A stretch of 64,000 nucleotides of DNA, from contig JAMXBB010000009.1 in assembly GCA_024138015.1 (NCBI GenBank), positions 87,872,685 to 87,936,684 of the forward strand, in the 5' to 3' direction. This document shows positions 11,300 through 22,172 of this stretch, piece by piece (the stretch's first letter is position 1; every line of letters starts with the position of its first letter). The DNA is from Lumnitzera littorea. Taxonomy: Eukaryota > Streptophyta > Magnoliopsida > Myrtales > Combretaceae. Below the pieces are notes generated by a model. The model did not search any database. It had not been told where the DNA came from and worked only from the letters and a program-made list of their open reading frames with translations. Both the position numbers and the translations under genes were made by a program.

Positions 11300-12791
11300 T
11301 TCTAGTTGTTGGGTTCGACAGCCACTGCTTTACCCCGCTTTTGCCTATGCTCAGTTGCTTCCTCAAACTCTTGGATTTTCTTTTGGGCCATCTTTAACTA
11401 GTGTTCTAAGGCATGCGATCTTTGCCTAGACTCTCGGGAAAGGTTTTCCCACCTATCCTTTTCATTGTATAGGACCTCCATACGAGCTTTTACTTGGTCC
11501 TTGTAGGTTACCATTTCGAAGCTAGCATTTGCGGAGGAAGGTTAAAGGACTTTTGTTGCTCGATACTGCATCATGCTTGCCTTGTGAAGTTGATCATATA
11601 AGTACTCTTTGGTGACCCATTGTTTGTCTACTTCTCCTATGAATTCGCTCAAATCAATGTTTGGGCTTATGGTCCTAGTATCCCACCAAGCTTTGATCCT
11701 GTCAAGCTTTGACGCCTTTTTTGTGGAGTAAGGCTCTTCGAGGTTAAGAGTGAATGGCTTTACTAAAGGACTGTAAACTATGTTCTAGATCCCCCTAAAT
11801 TGCCTCACCATGTTGTTTGGACAGTAGCTTGTACATCAACTTATTCTAATTAATGGTATGGCACGATAATCTTTACAAACTAGTATGACCTTAGTGTAAT
11901 TGCTCCATTTGGTGGTCCATAGTATGTCTTCGACCCAGAAATCTTATAGAACTTTTATCTAGAGAAGAGTAGGGATATTTTCTCGAAATTTGATCTTATC
12001 AATGAAAAAGTCAATAAGATCAATCTTATTAGTGAATGCACCCCTTATCAAGTCTAACCCAAGGCATTTAATATTGCTGATGAACCATACCATTAATAGT
12101 ACTATGCTTGACCTGAGATCTCCATAACCTCTTTTCTTAAGGAAATTGAGGTTCTTTATTTGTTCAGTAAGCATGGCAAGAATATAAGACTTCCCTTCCT
12201 AGAACTGAGCCATTAATTCTGCTACCCTAAAGTGTATAAGAAAAGACCCGCTTGGAAATAAGATGGTAGCAAATACTGCTAATATGTAGGCCTTGATTCG
12301 AGTTTCCCTCCAATTACTAAGAAATAGAGCCCGTTTGTTGGGGCTGGGTCTGTTTTAGAACTAATGGATTAGATCCCATATCTTGATGACGTATTTGTTG
12401 CAATCATTCAGGGCCTCATTTACTTTGATCTTACGAATTCCCAAGAATTTTGAAAAAATGTAAGCTGGACTGAAGTTGAGTTTTGGAATGTATATTTTAT
12501 CCAAGGGAAGGGCTTGAAGTAGTTGGGTGTATTCTTCTAGAGTTAGGCTGATTAGATCTGGCCCAAAACGGAATGTGACTTCTTTAGGCTCCTAGAAATG
12601 GACTAAGTTACTAGTGTAATGTTAATGTTCACCTTGGATAGTGAGAGTATGGGTTTAATCTTATTGGTAATGAACTCTTGTTCTCTTGGGTTGAAGGGTT
12701 GAAACCATTGGTTGAGTATAGGCTCTAGGTTTGTAGGCTTATGGACATGAATCTCTTTAGTGAAGACCTTGGTGTTGGATAAGCTAGCCAT
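11300..12791 (-). pseudogene. Extra ORF upstream of gag (Ogre ORF1 type)
   Basis: Reading starts at 12791 with MASLSNTKVFTKEIHVHKPT. A block near 12470-12580 reads VTFRFGPDLISLTLEEYTQL and continues LLQALPLDKIYIPKL. It resembles the plant domain of unknown function found in such ORFs (the family I know as DUF7745). The C-terminal part near 11330-11540 is charged and coiled-coil-like (YKDQVKARMEVLYNEKDRWE). The function of Ogre ORF1 is not known. The frame is broken, including at 12600 and in 11700-11960. The domain name is from memory of the pattern and should be confirmed by search. Confidence 0.7.
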
Positions 12792-13388
12792 TTCTGAAAA
12801 ATTACAAGGAAAACGTAAATTACAAAGAAAAGACTATTTATATCAAAAGAAATTACAAAAGATTTCTTATGTACATGAATTCTAAGAAAAATATAGGGAA
12901 AGAAACTTCGGGTTTTTATCATTTTTACTTTCTCTCTCTCTCTCTCTCTCTTTTTTTTATAACGATGTTGCATTGTTAGTTATTTGTTGACCCTGAAGAA
13001 TGTATGCAAGAAGAGTAGGTTCTAGAGGTCCTTAAACTCTATGACCTTGCGTGTTTCTAAAAAATGGCTCCTTAGTCATATCGAAGTTTAAGTAGGGTAG
13101 CCTAATTGGCCTCGAACAGTAGTTACTCTACTACGCTTAGAACTTATACAATGGCTCCCCATCCTAGTATCTTAAGACGACTCGAGTTCGACCGTATCTA
13201 TCATGCATTCATGGTACATAAAATAAATTCCCCCTACCCCAAAACAGTCAAACCATTAAAACTAAACCTATAGAAATGTTAGTTCAATTATTACACAAAT
13301 AATTAAAGAAATGAGTAAATAAATAGCACTGAGGTGATTTTTAGAGATTAATTTTAATTTTGGAAAGTTAGATGGCTAACCCTCTTGA
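12792..13388 (-). other. 5' leader of the Ogre-like element
   Basis: No coding signal is visible. The segment lies between the primer site and ORF1. It carries a (TC)n run at about 12929-12951 on the plus strand. Confidence 0.6.
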
Positions 13389-13409
13389 CGATTCCCAATA
13401 AAGTCGCCA
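13389..13409 (-). promoter_or_regulatory. Primer binding site, tRNA-Arg type
   Basis: On the minus strand this begins TGGCGACT and continues TTATTGGGAATCG. The complement of the 3' end of plant tRNA-Arg(ACG) is TGGCGACTCCACTGGGGATC. The four mismatches in the first 20 positions are all C to T or G to A. It lies three bases inside the LTR end, as expected for a site where a tRNA primes minus-strand DNA. Confidence 0.82.
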
Positions 13410-13412
13410 AGC

Positions 13413-14085
13413 TGTTAAGTTTGGTTTTTTCCTCTCGGTTCTTTTTAAATAAATTTTCTCTAAACCAAACAGTATTAAACCTTTCTCGTTTAATTAATAC
13501 TAACCATCGACTAGAGTTTAAAGAAAAAATGGTTTTTATTTTGAAAATGTATTGGAGTCGCCACTTAACTGGAGTCGCAAAAAAAGAGTTAAGTTATAAC
13601 AAATTGGATGGATTAGTTATAACTTAGTTACTAATTTATCGATTAAACCAATTTTATAAAAAAACAGTTTTAGAAACCAAAGATTTGGATCTAAGGGTTA
13701 GGTTTTTTAAACCTTTACTAGTACCATTAACTTTCCAATTTTAATATTAATCTTAAAAATCACTTTTCAATTCTATAAAATAGAACTTTGTTATTTAACC
13801 AAATTGGATCATTTGAGTAACCTAAACTAAAGAAAAAAGGGAAAATAGGTTTTTTATTTTATATTTTTATCGTCGCCCTTAGGTGCCAATGTACTCGCTA
13901 TTCGGGATCAGATGTACGTAGTTCTTTTTCGTAAAAACTTTAGTGGTTTGGGTTTGTTTTAATTTTGAAAATATGCCGGATTTATATTTTTAACCCAATT
14001 TGGTTTATTTAAGAAAATTTCTAAAAAAAGTCCTAAATTGAAAATTTTATTTTTTTGGAAAATTCTAAAGTGCAATATTTTGGAT
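13413..14085 (-). repeat. 5' LTR of the Ogre-like element, truncated
   Basis: It begins TGTTAAG next to the primer site and aligns with 356-990 of the 3' LTR. Similarity stops at about 14085, so about 1.9 kb of U3 is missing. What follows (14086 on) belongs to other repeats. Confidence 0.85.
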
Positions 14086-14335
14086 ATCATTGGCTTTAGT
14101 ACCTCGTTTCGTCACTTTCAAACATTTTTCTAGCACGAGTCCTACCTTTGTTTTAAAGTTCTTCTTTCTACTAGGTCTTATTGACCGTTTTTTCACCTAA
14201 AGGGACCCAATCCCTATTGTCTAATCCAAGACCTCTTTTTATTAACTTAGGAGGCCTAGCCCCTAGCAACTAGGTCAAGTGACCCTAGTAGCTCAGTTTT
14301 TGTGATAAAATTGTATTGTAGAAAAATGTTTTAAA
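14086..14335. other. Unassigned spacer
   Basis: No frame and no repeat match is clear here. It begins where the truncated LTR ends and leads into the hairpin-repeat array. Confidence 0.4.
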
Positions 14336-14900
14336 TTAAGATTGATCAATCCAAGATGGTGAACAAAAAGCCCATCATTCCAAAATGGTAATAGAACTTT
14401 CAAGCCCATCAATCTAAGATGGTAATAGATTTCAAAGTCCATTAACCCAAGATGGCGATAAGGTTTTGCTACCATCAATCCAAGATGGTGAATAAAATGA
14501 CCCATCAATCTAACATAGCACTAAACCCATCAATCTAAGATGGTCATTTAATTTTTTAAACCTATCATTCAAAGATGGCGAAAAAGTTTGAAATCCATCA
14601 ATCTAAGATGGTATCAAATTTTCAATATACATCAATCCATAATGATGACAATTTTTTTTATCAAGATCCATTAATCCAAGATGGTATCATATTTTTCAAA
14701 TCCATCAATCTAAGATGAAGCACCTAAGATCCATCAATCCAAGATGGTGCTCACATTCTCTTTATTTATCCCTCTAAGATAGTGTTAAATTTGAAGATTT
14801 GAAAAACCATCTATCTAAGATGATCAATTAAGATTTACTTTGTTGGAAATTTCTGCCTACTCTAAAGCAACATTTTTTTACAACCCATCTAAGATGGTAT
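14336..14900. repeat. Tandem array of about 34-bp units with internal hairpin
   Basis: About 16 variants of CCATCAATCTAAGATGGT recur every 30-38 bp, for example near 14403, 14472, 14526, 14592, 14664 and 14730. CCATC and GATGG are complementary, so each unit can fold into a short stem. The array lies upstream of an Ogre-type LTR (16403) and may be the repeat-rich 3' region of that element. That link is inference. Confidence 0.85.
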
Positions 14901-16201
14901 TGATATAAGGCAAGCACACCTATCAAATTATAGTAGTGAATTAAGTCCAAGTATCGATCCCTTAAGGACTTTGGCTATTAATACTCACTAGATCTCTGTT
15001 ATCTAACTAGCAAATTTGAGTTCTAGAATTTAAAGAGCCTAAATTAAATTGTAGCAACTTACTAAATTAATCAACTAATTAATTGTTATTAAAGAACTTA
15101 AACAAGAAAGCAATAAAATTATAGATTAACTCAAGATTCGGAAATCGCATCTAGATCTTTATTTCCCTTAGATCTATCATGTAATTTTCTCTAAAAATAA
15201 TCTAATTTCATTTTTTATTTTTCTTGACTAGGAGAATTCTCTATTAAAGTTAATCACTTTCTCAAGTCAATTAACCCTAATCTTAAAATTACTTATTAGA
15301 ATCTCTTCTCAATATCATGATTTAAGATCAAATTATTACACAACGAATTCTCTACAATATAAATCAAGATTCCAAAAAGATCTTCCAATAATCTGTATCG
15401 ACTATGCCTAGATCTAATCTTATAAGAAATCTCTCAATTTTCTTATAAGATATCAAAGTTTAGATCACTATTCGCAGAAATAACAATCTAAAGAATTAAG
15501 CACACATGGTTGAATCAAGAAAGAAAATAGAGAACCAATTAAATCTAATAAAACCGATGTCATATGACTAGATCTAGGTCCACTGACTTAGATACCAAAG
15601 ATAAAGTAACAATCTTGCATTAAAGAATAGAGAAAGGTAAAAGAGTGAATCATGAAATCTAATAAAATTTGAATCTTGCAGTCTTCTTGAAGTCTTGCTC
15701 TTTTGAGCGTTCTTCTCTTGAAATTCTCTCAAAAAAGGTTGTTTAAAAGTTCTCTCTAAAAAACCTTAAAGAAACTTTATATAGGCGACATAAAAAATAT
15801 GGATTGCTGCAATTGACACGACCAAGGACACGACTGTATCCCCTGGTTATGTAACTCATTGCCTACGCATCTTCTCTCTCTCACTTTTTTTTTCTAAAAA
15901 TGGGAACGAAATGACCAAGGATGTAGTTATGTGACTCATAGTAATCATTGAAAAATTGCCTACAAACAACACAGTTATGTTGTTTGGGTATATCGATTTT
16001 TAAACCTTCAAAACTTTCTCATTTTAACTCTAAATTAAGTGAAATTTGTTTCTATCTTGTTGCTTTCTCACACATATCATTTTAAAACCTCGAAAATAAA
16101 ATTTTATTCAATTAAGTATCATTTTCTAAAAATAAATTCATAATTTAAGGAAAAATCATGAAAAATTACTCAATAAAATATAGCCAATTTAGAGCTTATC
16201 A
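14901..16201 (-). mobile_element. Athila-type LTR, inverted relative to the one at 30788
   Basis: On the minus strand it begins TGATAAGCTC at 16201 and ends TTATATCA at 14901. Its 3' part (CAAGTATCGATCCCTTAAGG and the blocks around it at 14910-15030) and its 5' part (16080-16201) both align with the plus-strand LTR at 30788-32185. It appears alone, with no coding region attached. A clean 5-bp target duplication is not visible (GGTAT against ATATC). Confidence 0.72.
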
Positions 16202-16402
16202 ATATCTTCAAGGTTTAGCCTATTTACGGATACATACCCATATTCTTTCATTTGATTCTCTTCCCTATAGAACAATTTCTTTCTCTCATCTCTGAAATCA
16301 CCTATAGATTAGGTTTAGGATAGCTAGCTAGCTAAGTATTTGTAGTGCTTCTTAAAGCAAGTACATCTTCAGGGAAAAAATGGTATTTTTTTTTTATCTT
16401 TA
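16202..16402. other. Unassigned spacer
   Basis: There is no coding signal. It ends in a purine stretch (AGGGAAAAAATGG) and a T run just before the LTR start at 16403, so it may include a decayed polypurine tract. Confidence 0.4.
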
Positions 16403-19219
16403 TGGTACAATTTTACTCAAATTTCACAACAAAGAGGTCCTAATTCAAAAGTACAAAAAAATTAAAAAATAAAAATAAATAAATTTTTTAAGGAAGATAA
16501 ATTTTTTAGAAATATAGAATTTCTAGGACAATAAAAGTCTTAAGTCATTTTTAGAGTTACAGGTTAGATGGAACGGATCATCTCATTTTTAGCGTTAGAT
16601 AGGTCTAAGTACATACAATCGTTAAATTGAGTATGATTTCAAAAATTATTTTATTTATTTATTTTTATTTATCAATGCGTGCGTACATGATTTAATTTTA
16701 GCTCCAACCAATTGGGATTTAATTTTGGCTTGGAATTAGGTTTGGTGTTATAATTATTTATTTATTAAAAAAAGAGAAGAGAAAAAAAAAATTATAGAGA
16801 GTCGAACCAAGTCAAAACCTAGTCAATGTAGGGCTGAAGCCCATGTATGCAGGCATTGCTCATACTTGTTTCCTTTTTTTAAGCCATGTGTATGTAGTGC
16901 AAAGCGGGCTAGGCATGTGATCACATGTTCCTTACATGATCATACCCAATTTTCTTTCTATTTTGTTATTTTTCACTTGATTTCCCCAGTTCTTTTCTCC
17001 TTTGTTCTAGCTTAGTGGCTTATGTTTTGAGCCACTTCTTCATGTGATTTCTGCATGATCTTAGTTTAATCATATGCTACACCTAGCATAGTCTTGAATC
17101 TTATCAATTTCGCATCCAAATTCATCCATTTCCCTATCAAAATTAGATTAAGAAAATCATGAAAAGCTTGATATATGAGATTTTAGCTCCACGTGAAGTT
17201 GTTAAACAAAATCGAATCAAATTTAATGATTGTGAATTAAAACCCACTCATTTGATTTTGTTGAATTTCATTTGATTTTTGACTTTCCATGATGATGTAA
17301 AGCTTTATTAGTATAAATAGATGTTTGGGGAGTGTATTTGATCGAAGAATAACCACTCAAAACACATCCCCAAAGCTAAAATCTAATCTTTTTCTCTCTA
17401 AACCTAATAACCGCATGCTCCATCACTCTCTCTAGAAATTCCCCATCTTTGACAACTTCTAAGAAAAAAAAGTCTACTCCTTAAGCTTCTCACCATCAAA
17501 GAGCCTCAGGAAAACCTTTGTTTTAATTTGAATAGTTGTCATTGGAGTTAAACCAATGCTTTCTCTCTCTACATTGCAACCACCACTACGAAACCCTCAC
17601 TTCACCAACATTTGACAACTAACCAACTACCCCAGCAACGTCAACACCCCTAATAACCCCAAATTGACATTCCTATTCACCTCAAGCACCATCCTTAGCA
17701 ACTTTACGTGGACTCTCTCTCTACTCTCAACCGTACCACCTTGCATCACTATGCAAACCAACCATAATTTGCTATGGTGTTGGTTCTAAACCCCTATTCC
17801 ACAAAAAGAAACATACGAATCCATTCTTACACCTTTGATTTGTTGCCTGAATCATTATAAGCACACTACTCAACCGCAGCCCTTATTCCTTGCGCAAGAG
17901 CACATGCCTTGTATGTGACCGAGTCATTTGACCTGGATTTGACCCACTCTAACACATAGGATCTAACCTATACCGATTTCCTTATAGGTTCGGCCTTCCA
18001 TTTTTTTCACTTTAGTACCTTATTTTTTATTTTTCATATTTTTTATTACTTAATTTGTATTGTAATTATTTAAAAAAAGAAGAAGAGGAAAGTGTTTATT
18101 TTCTTTATTTAGTTTTCCCCTTTCTAAACTATTTTTATTTTATTTATTTTATGTTATTTTATTTTATTTCTACATGAATAAAATATTGTAAATATTTTTT
18201 CTTTTAAAATAAAAAAATTTGAATAATTATAAAAAAGAAAAAGAAAAGAAAAAAATAATTTTTTTTAATCACTTGGGAAATTTTCTTTATTAAAATAAAG
18301 ATCAACTAGTAGACCTTATTTTTTAAGGCTTTTTTTTTTTTTAGAATTTTGTAAAATAAAATTAGGACCTTTCCTTTTAAATGTATTCCTTAAATAAAAT
18401 TAAATGGCAAAAAAATATAAACCTAACTATGTTATACCCCGAAAAGGTGAAGTTGGAACAGTCTCATCGTATGAGCCATCCTCTAACAGAAACTGTTCTC
18501 ACAACTGCTATCTTAGACCTAGTTTATATTAGGTATACTTAACTCTACCCCTTTAAAGTGTCCAATTTGATACCTATTTGATATAAACCTATAGAGTAAT
18601 CCTTTGAAATAGTTTATAATAATAAACTTGTAATTTAACTTTATAAAAGAGTAGTAGTAAATCTTATAGGTATCTGTCATTTCACATACAGACCAAAATA
18701 TTGAAAACTACCAAGCCTGTTGAGAAGTTTTGTGTAGTTTTTCTTAAAAAATAAAAAGTTAATACTAAAAGCAATAACTGGTCATTTCTTGCTGTATCTC
18801 ATTCCCCGTCCTAGTTTACTAGAGTTTTGGTGTTAGGTAGGCACTTGTAAGCCATTTAGAATATGCAAAACAAACTATAGGGGAATGAGTGACAACTTGC
18901 TTAGTGAGTGGGGTGGAGACAAAAGTATGCATATAGTACATCATATGTAGGGTTTTCAATTAAGTTAGTTAGATGTAATGTATGTATAAGCAAATGCTAT
19001 TGTATGACGTTATCTAGTCCATCATGAGATTAGAGAAATTGTGCTTGCTCTAATTTGGGTTGAGGAGATTGATGTCACATACTCATGGATTGAAACCAAA
19101 TTAGGGTTTGTGCAATGGAGAACATCCTCCTCTCCTGACTACCTTCGAACCACAGCCTCCAACCTTACCGTGACCTTCTCTCTTGTCACTTAGTTTGACT
19201 AAGGATGGGGAAATGACTA

Positions 19220-22172
19220 TGTAAGCCCCAAAGTTCAGCCAAGTAACTGTAAGATTGAACTTAGAATTCAAGGTTTAGGGCGATCGGCTAAAGGATCCGA
19301 TCACACCCAAATTATAAACTATTGAGAGAAATATTAGTAAAAATGACCCCGTAAACTTAAATTTAAGAAAATGAGTAGTAAAATAGGAGACTATAAAATT
19401 TTCAAATTTTAAGCATAATAACTGCTAATTACCGAGAAGGTAAAAAGCGTAATATAATAACTAATAAATTATTAGAGATAGATTATATGTATACTAAAAA
19501 TTTTAGAATGACCAAAATAATATTTAAGAATGTTCACATGTACCCTACATGTATTTACGTGTAGATAAAAATACGCGTAATTAGTGAAATTGGCCGAAAA
19601 CTAAGTAAATAATTAAAGAAAAATACAAAATAATTATAGAAAAATCAGAAAAAAATCAGAAGTGGATAACTAAAGCAAGATCAGGTCGTGGCAGGTTCAA
19701 ATCAGAAAAAGAAAAATTATCTAATAAGAATTGGACAAACAAAAAGCCAAAAATCAAGGAATTGGGGCAAAATCCCATCAAATTAATGCACAATAATTAC
19801 ACTAAAGCCCTATAAATAGCAGGAAAAATCCAAGAACTCATTTGGACAGTTTGGAATCAGAGAAAATTAGGGAGAGTCGAAAATTGAGAGAAAAATTCGG
19901 TTTGAAAAAAAATTAGAAAAATCTGTGCAATTAGGGCTTCTAAAGGGAACCCCCACTAGACGAGCAGCTGGAAGTGGACGGCCACCACCACCACACGGTG
20001 GTGGCAGCGCCCAGGCCGGCCGATAAGGCCACGGCGGCTCGCGGTGGCCGAAGCCACCTGAACCGGTGAGTCCAAATTCCAGCCCGATTCTTGTATAATT
20101 TTGTAAAATTAGTTATTTTGCCCAAAAAATTATGAAACTTGTTATTCTAAGGTTTTATTGTATGTAGATTTAGGGAAAAATGTTGATTTAGTTTAATTAT
20201 GTCTGGAAATATAGGGTCCTTAACAAATTATTCAAAACCGAGCATGATTAAACCGGAAATTAAATAGGCTTAGGGATGTAGTTTGGGGCTCAAAATTTTT
20301 TTGTAGGATGCTCATGTGACATAGAATAGTGCTATGAAGCCATTTTTTTTTTAAATTAATTTTTGAAATTTTTAAGTTAATTTTTAGCCCTAAAATGATG
20401 GAAAAATTGGGTAATTTGGAGTTAATTAGGTGATTAGGATAGTAATTACTGATTTAGATGGTAATTATATGTTTAGGGATGTTAATCTCTGATGTGGAAA
20501 CTTAATCCTAGTCTATGGAGTGTTAATTGTAATTAATGAAGGTGTTATGTGGTAAATGTAGAAAATTAGGAATATGTAGAATTGAAAATTAATAAATATG
20601 GAAAAATTAGGTTTAATTAGATAATAAAATAATGAAAATCAGAACATAACAAATCTAAAACAAAATTCAATTTTAGGTAATTATATGAAAAATGTAAAAA
20701 TTTCTCACAACATGAGTAAATTCGGTACACTAATACGGATTTAAGTGTATCGGATGTAATAAAATACTGACTAGGGGTAATAATGGTATATAGGAGATCG
20801 GGAAGTAATGTGATTAATTTCACATTATAGGTTGAAACGGATTTTTAGGGTTAGAATCTAAAACATTACTTAAAAATCGAACTAAAAACCTGGTTCAGAA
20901 ATCAATGCGAAAACCAAACCTGAACCTAACCCCAAACCTAGAATAATTATAAAAGACTTAATACCTAGATAATTAGGCATATTAAACCTTAAACAAAACC
21001 TAACGATAAGCGTTGTAGGATAAAACGAACCTATAATATTTATATGAAAAGCTAAAACCACGTTCGTATTATAGGGATAACCGGCGATGGCCTGAGCAAA
21101 TCGGACCTCGAGTGAGCGAGCGAGGAGTCGAGGTAAGTTGGGATTAATATGTTGCTGTATTTTTGGAGGCTTAAGATTATGCTTGGTTGTGCTTGTTAGA
21201 TAGTTGAATGTGTGCATGTGCTTGATTATGGGTGATGCTATGATTTTCTTTGTTGCTTTGGCACATATTGTATGAATTGTATGTAATGATTGATCACCCT
21301 AAACTGGACTTAATTAAATATCAACCAGTAATCATAATCGAACATGCATGGCAACCCGTTAAGGGATTTAGGACTCTCCGGCCAAATACCGACCCCTTCG
21401 GAAGGGATAGCGTAGGATTGCAAAATGGTCCCTTCTTCATCCTCAGTCGAACTAAGTGACAGGAGAGGAGGTCGCGGCGGGGGTGAAGACAGTGGTTCGA
21501 AGGTAGTCGCGGGAGGAGCAAGGTCTCCATTACACAAGCCTGGGTTTGGTCGTGAGCTGTTGCATTAACGGTAACTCCTCAACCCGGATTAGAGCGAGCG
21601 CAATTTCTCTAATCTTACGACGGGTTGGACAACGTCGTGCGATGGCATTTGCTTGCACATGCATTGCACCTAATAAGTGCTTGAAAACCTTGTTGTGTGT
21701 ATGGTGTAGTTTTAAGTCCTCCGTCCCTACTTACTGAGCTGTGGTTGCTCACATCCCTATAGACGTCGTGCAGGTGCTGGCTAAGAAGCGGCAACCAATT
21801 ACTCAGAAGCTAGTAACTGCTGGATCCTGGGGAGTGAGGAAAAGCATTGAAGAATAAACACATATTTTAAGGTCTAAGTTTTTACTTTAGAATTATTTTT
21901 CATTTCCGAATGATGTAAGAACTAGGAGATATATTATAGAGGAATATTGTAAACTTTAACTGCAGTAACTGAATTATAATATATATATATATTTCCTCAC
22001 TTTTTTTTATGTAAATGATTTGTTTAATTTACAAATTGTCTACTTCAAAGCGGGTTAGTCGTGGACGCCTTGTGTGGATCAAGTCTAAGATAGCGGTTGT
22101 AAGGCCAATTTCTATTTTAGGATGGTTTATATGGCGGGGGCTGTTACGACTCTGCCGCTTCGGGGCGTAACA
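19220..22172 (+). mobile_element. Tekay/Del-type solo LTR, 2953 bp, with target duplication
   Basis: It begins TGTAAGCCCC and ends GGGGCGTAACA. It is flanked on both sides by the same pentamer GACTA (19215-19219 and 22173-22177). No primer site follows, so it is the product of LTR-LTR recombination or of solo formation. It contains a TATA box, a GC-rich leader-like block (19930-20070) and the TACTGAGC...GCTCAC block at about 21730. Confidence 0.92.
19811..19819 (+). promoter_or_regulatory. TATA box of the solo LTR promoter
   Basis: TATAAATAG lies about 590 bp into the LTR. It is followed by a purine-rich stretch that would be the start of the transcript. This is the expected LTR promoter position. 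Confidence 0.6.

Larger units (their letters stand above)
356..14085 (-). mobile_element. Ogre-like (Ty3/Tat lineage) LTR retrotransposon, degenerate
   Basis: The element reads from high to low coordinates: truncated 5' LTR, primer site complementary to tRNA-Arg, leader, an extra ORF before gag, gag, aspartic protease, RT with RNase H, a second RNase H, integrase, a 3' region with tandem arrays, a polypurine tract and a full 3' LTR. An extra ORF, a tRNA-Arg primer, dual RNase H and a repeat-rich 3' region are together the known hallmarks of the Ogre/Tat group. All frames are broken by stops and shifts, so the copy is inactive. The total of about 13.7 kb is typical for the group. The two LTRs share about 650 bp that looks roughly 85-88% identical by eye, which suggests an old insertion. 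Confidence 0.9.

Noticed and set aside
14336..14900. Regularly spaced repeats resembling a CRISPR array
   Set aside because: The spacers are themselves repeat-derived, unit length varies, and the context is a plant retrotransposon.
14896..16206. 5-bp target duplication around the Athila-type LTR (GGTAT / ATATC)
   Set aside because: The pentamers do not match without shifting the LTR ends.
21310..21537. Overlapping frames on both strands in the solo LTR
   Set aside because: The region is GC-richer and open by chance. It belongs to the Tekay-type LTR and shows no protein family.
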